Shown: positions 35,694 through 35,979 of the stretch, in pieces
How the letters are laid out: every line of letters starts with the position of its first letter
Position numbering within the stretch: position 1 is the stretch's first letter
Source of the DNA: Pseudomonadota bacterium
Lineage (GTDB): Bacteria > Pseudomonadota > Alphaproteobacteria > Sphingomonadales > Sphingomonadaceae
Direction: 5' to 3'
Assembly (NCBI GenBank): GCA_023386135.1
Contig: JAEWKG010000019.1
Span: 1-35,979 of the forward strand
DNA: 35,979 bases
Made by a program: the position numbers and the translations under genes
The notes under the pieces: model-generated
Told to the model about the DNA's origin: nothing
Database searches by the model: none
Seen by the model: the letters and a program-made list of their open reading frames with translations, nothing else

Positions 35694-35864
35694 TCAGACC
35701 TTGTCGCCGAACGCGCCCTTGACCGCGCCCTTGAAGTTCTGCGCCTCGCCCTTGGTTTCCTGCGCGGCACCTTCGGCACGGGTGTCGGGATCGTCCGACA
35801 TCTGCTTCGCGTTGCCGGCCAGTTCGTTGGCGATGCCCTTCGCCTTGTCCTTCAGTTCGCCCAT
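35694..35864 (-). CDS. CsbD family stress-response protein
   Basis: This 56-residue hydrophilic protein reads MGELKDKAKGIANELAGNAK near the start and EAQNFKGAVKGAFGDKV at the end. It has the repeated K-G-x-A/E pattern of the CsbD family. CsbD proteins are induced by general stress (sigma-B in Bacillus); the molecular role is not established. ATG 35864 has GGAG nine bases upstream. It has its own terminator and an EcfG-like promoter, so it is a single-gene unit. Confidence 0.88.
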   Translation of the reverse strand: MGELKDKAKGIANELAGNAKQMSDDPDTRAEGAAQETKGEAQNFKGAVKGAFGDKV

Positions 35865-35919
35865 GGGAACGTCTCCGAGTTAGGTGCGGCGGCGCGATTG
35901 CCACCGTCTCGGATCATTC

Positions 35920-35944
35920 AACCAATGGGAATCGCGGGCGTTCC
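35920..35944 (-). promoter_or_regulatory. Candidate EcfG (general stress sigma) promoter for csbD
   Basis: On the minus strand GGAAC (35944-35940) is followed after 16 bases by GGTT (35923-35920). The alphaproteobacterial general-stress consensus is GGAAC-N16/17-CGTT, so the -35 is perfect and the -10 has one mismatch. It lies about 55 bases ahead of a CsbD gene, a stress family. Site and gene agree; use is inferred. Confidence 0.55.
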
Positions 35945-35950
35945 GGGCAA

Positions 35951-35979
35951 TCAGGCCTTGGCGAGCGACAGAATATGGT
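35951..35979 (-). CDS. Possible 3' end of a gene running off the window
   Basis: On the minus strand a frame ends ...HILSLAKA followed by TGA at 35953-35951. Eight codons are too few to identify a product or be sure it is coding. Confidence 0.25.

Overview
The window reads as chromosomal DNA of a high-GC alphaproteobacterium, most likely a sphingomonad (Sphingomonadaceae/Erythrobacteraceae). The reasons are a large Sphingomonas-style TonB-dependent receptor, an elongator tRNA-Met of alphaproteobacterial type, REP-like palindromes of the GTCATCCCCGCGAAAGCGGG kind, an EcfG-like stress promoter (GGAAC-N16-GGTT) ahead of a CsbD gene, and the overall gene content. No plasmid, phage, CRISPR or insertion-sequence genes are visible. 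The taxonomic placement is inference.

Region 1 (1-14900) is a lipid/ester catabolism block. It holds the end of an MFS transporter, a TonB-dependent receptor with its own promoter and terminator, a tandem-domain TetR regulator coupled to an acyl-CoA ligase, and, divergently, a beta-lactamase-fold serine hydrolase, a bifunctional enoyl-CoA hydratase/3-hydroxyacyl-CoA dehydrogenase, a thiolase-like protein lacking the catalytic motifs, and acetyl-CoA synthetase. A TetR-type palindrome lies between the ligase and the hydrolase. Two REP-like palindromes flank the thiolase-like gene.

Region 2 (14900-17250) is a trimeric autotransporter adhesin gene with a less GC-rich, structured upstream region and an unusual three-part hairpin cluster behind it.

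Region 3 (17250-24210) holds a monoacylglycerol-lipase-like hydrolase coupled to an acyl-CoA dehydrogenase, kynureninase, an APH-like kinase plus a DUF6285 protein, glycerol-3-phosphate dehydrogenase coupled to an FMN reductase, and tRNA-Met. Together with region 1 the genes could take a glyceride or ester through hydrolysis, activation and beta-oxidation, with glycerol 3-phosphate and acetate also recovered. This is inference from content.

Region 4 (24270-35979) is mainly housekeeping: acpP-fabF-mltG-2H phosphoesterase, a pair of exported proteins (ClpP-fold-like and glycine-zipper) of unknown function, aspS, rnd-oxyR, pgsA-DUF5990, an LplT-like MFS protein, and a CsbD stress gene. Several gene pairs are joined by four-base GTGA or TTGA stop/start overlaps with non-ATG starts.

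Most of the window is ordinary. The least explained items are the tandem TetR and its candidate operator, the catalytically empty thiolase-like protein between REP elements, the exported ClpP-like/glycine-zipper pair, and the alternative-hairpin cluster at 17168-17215.
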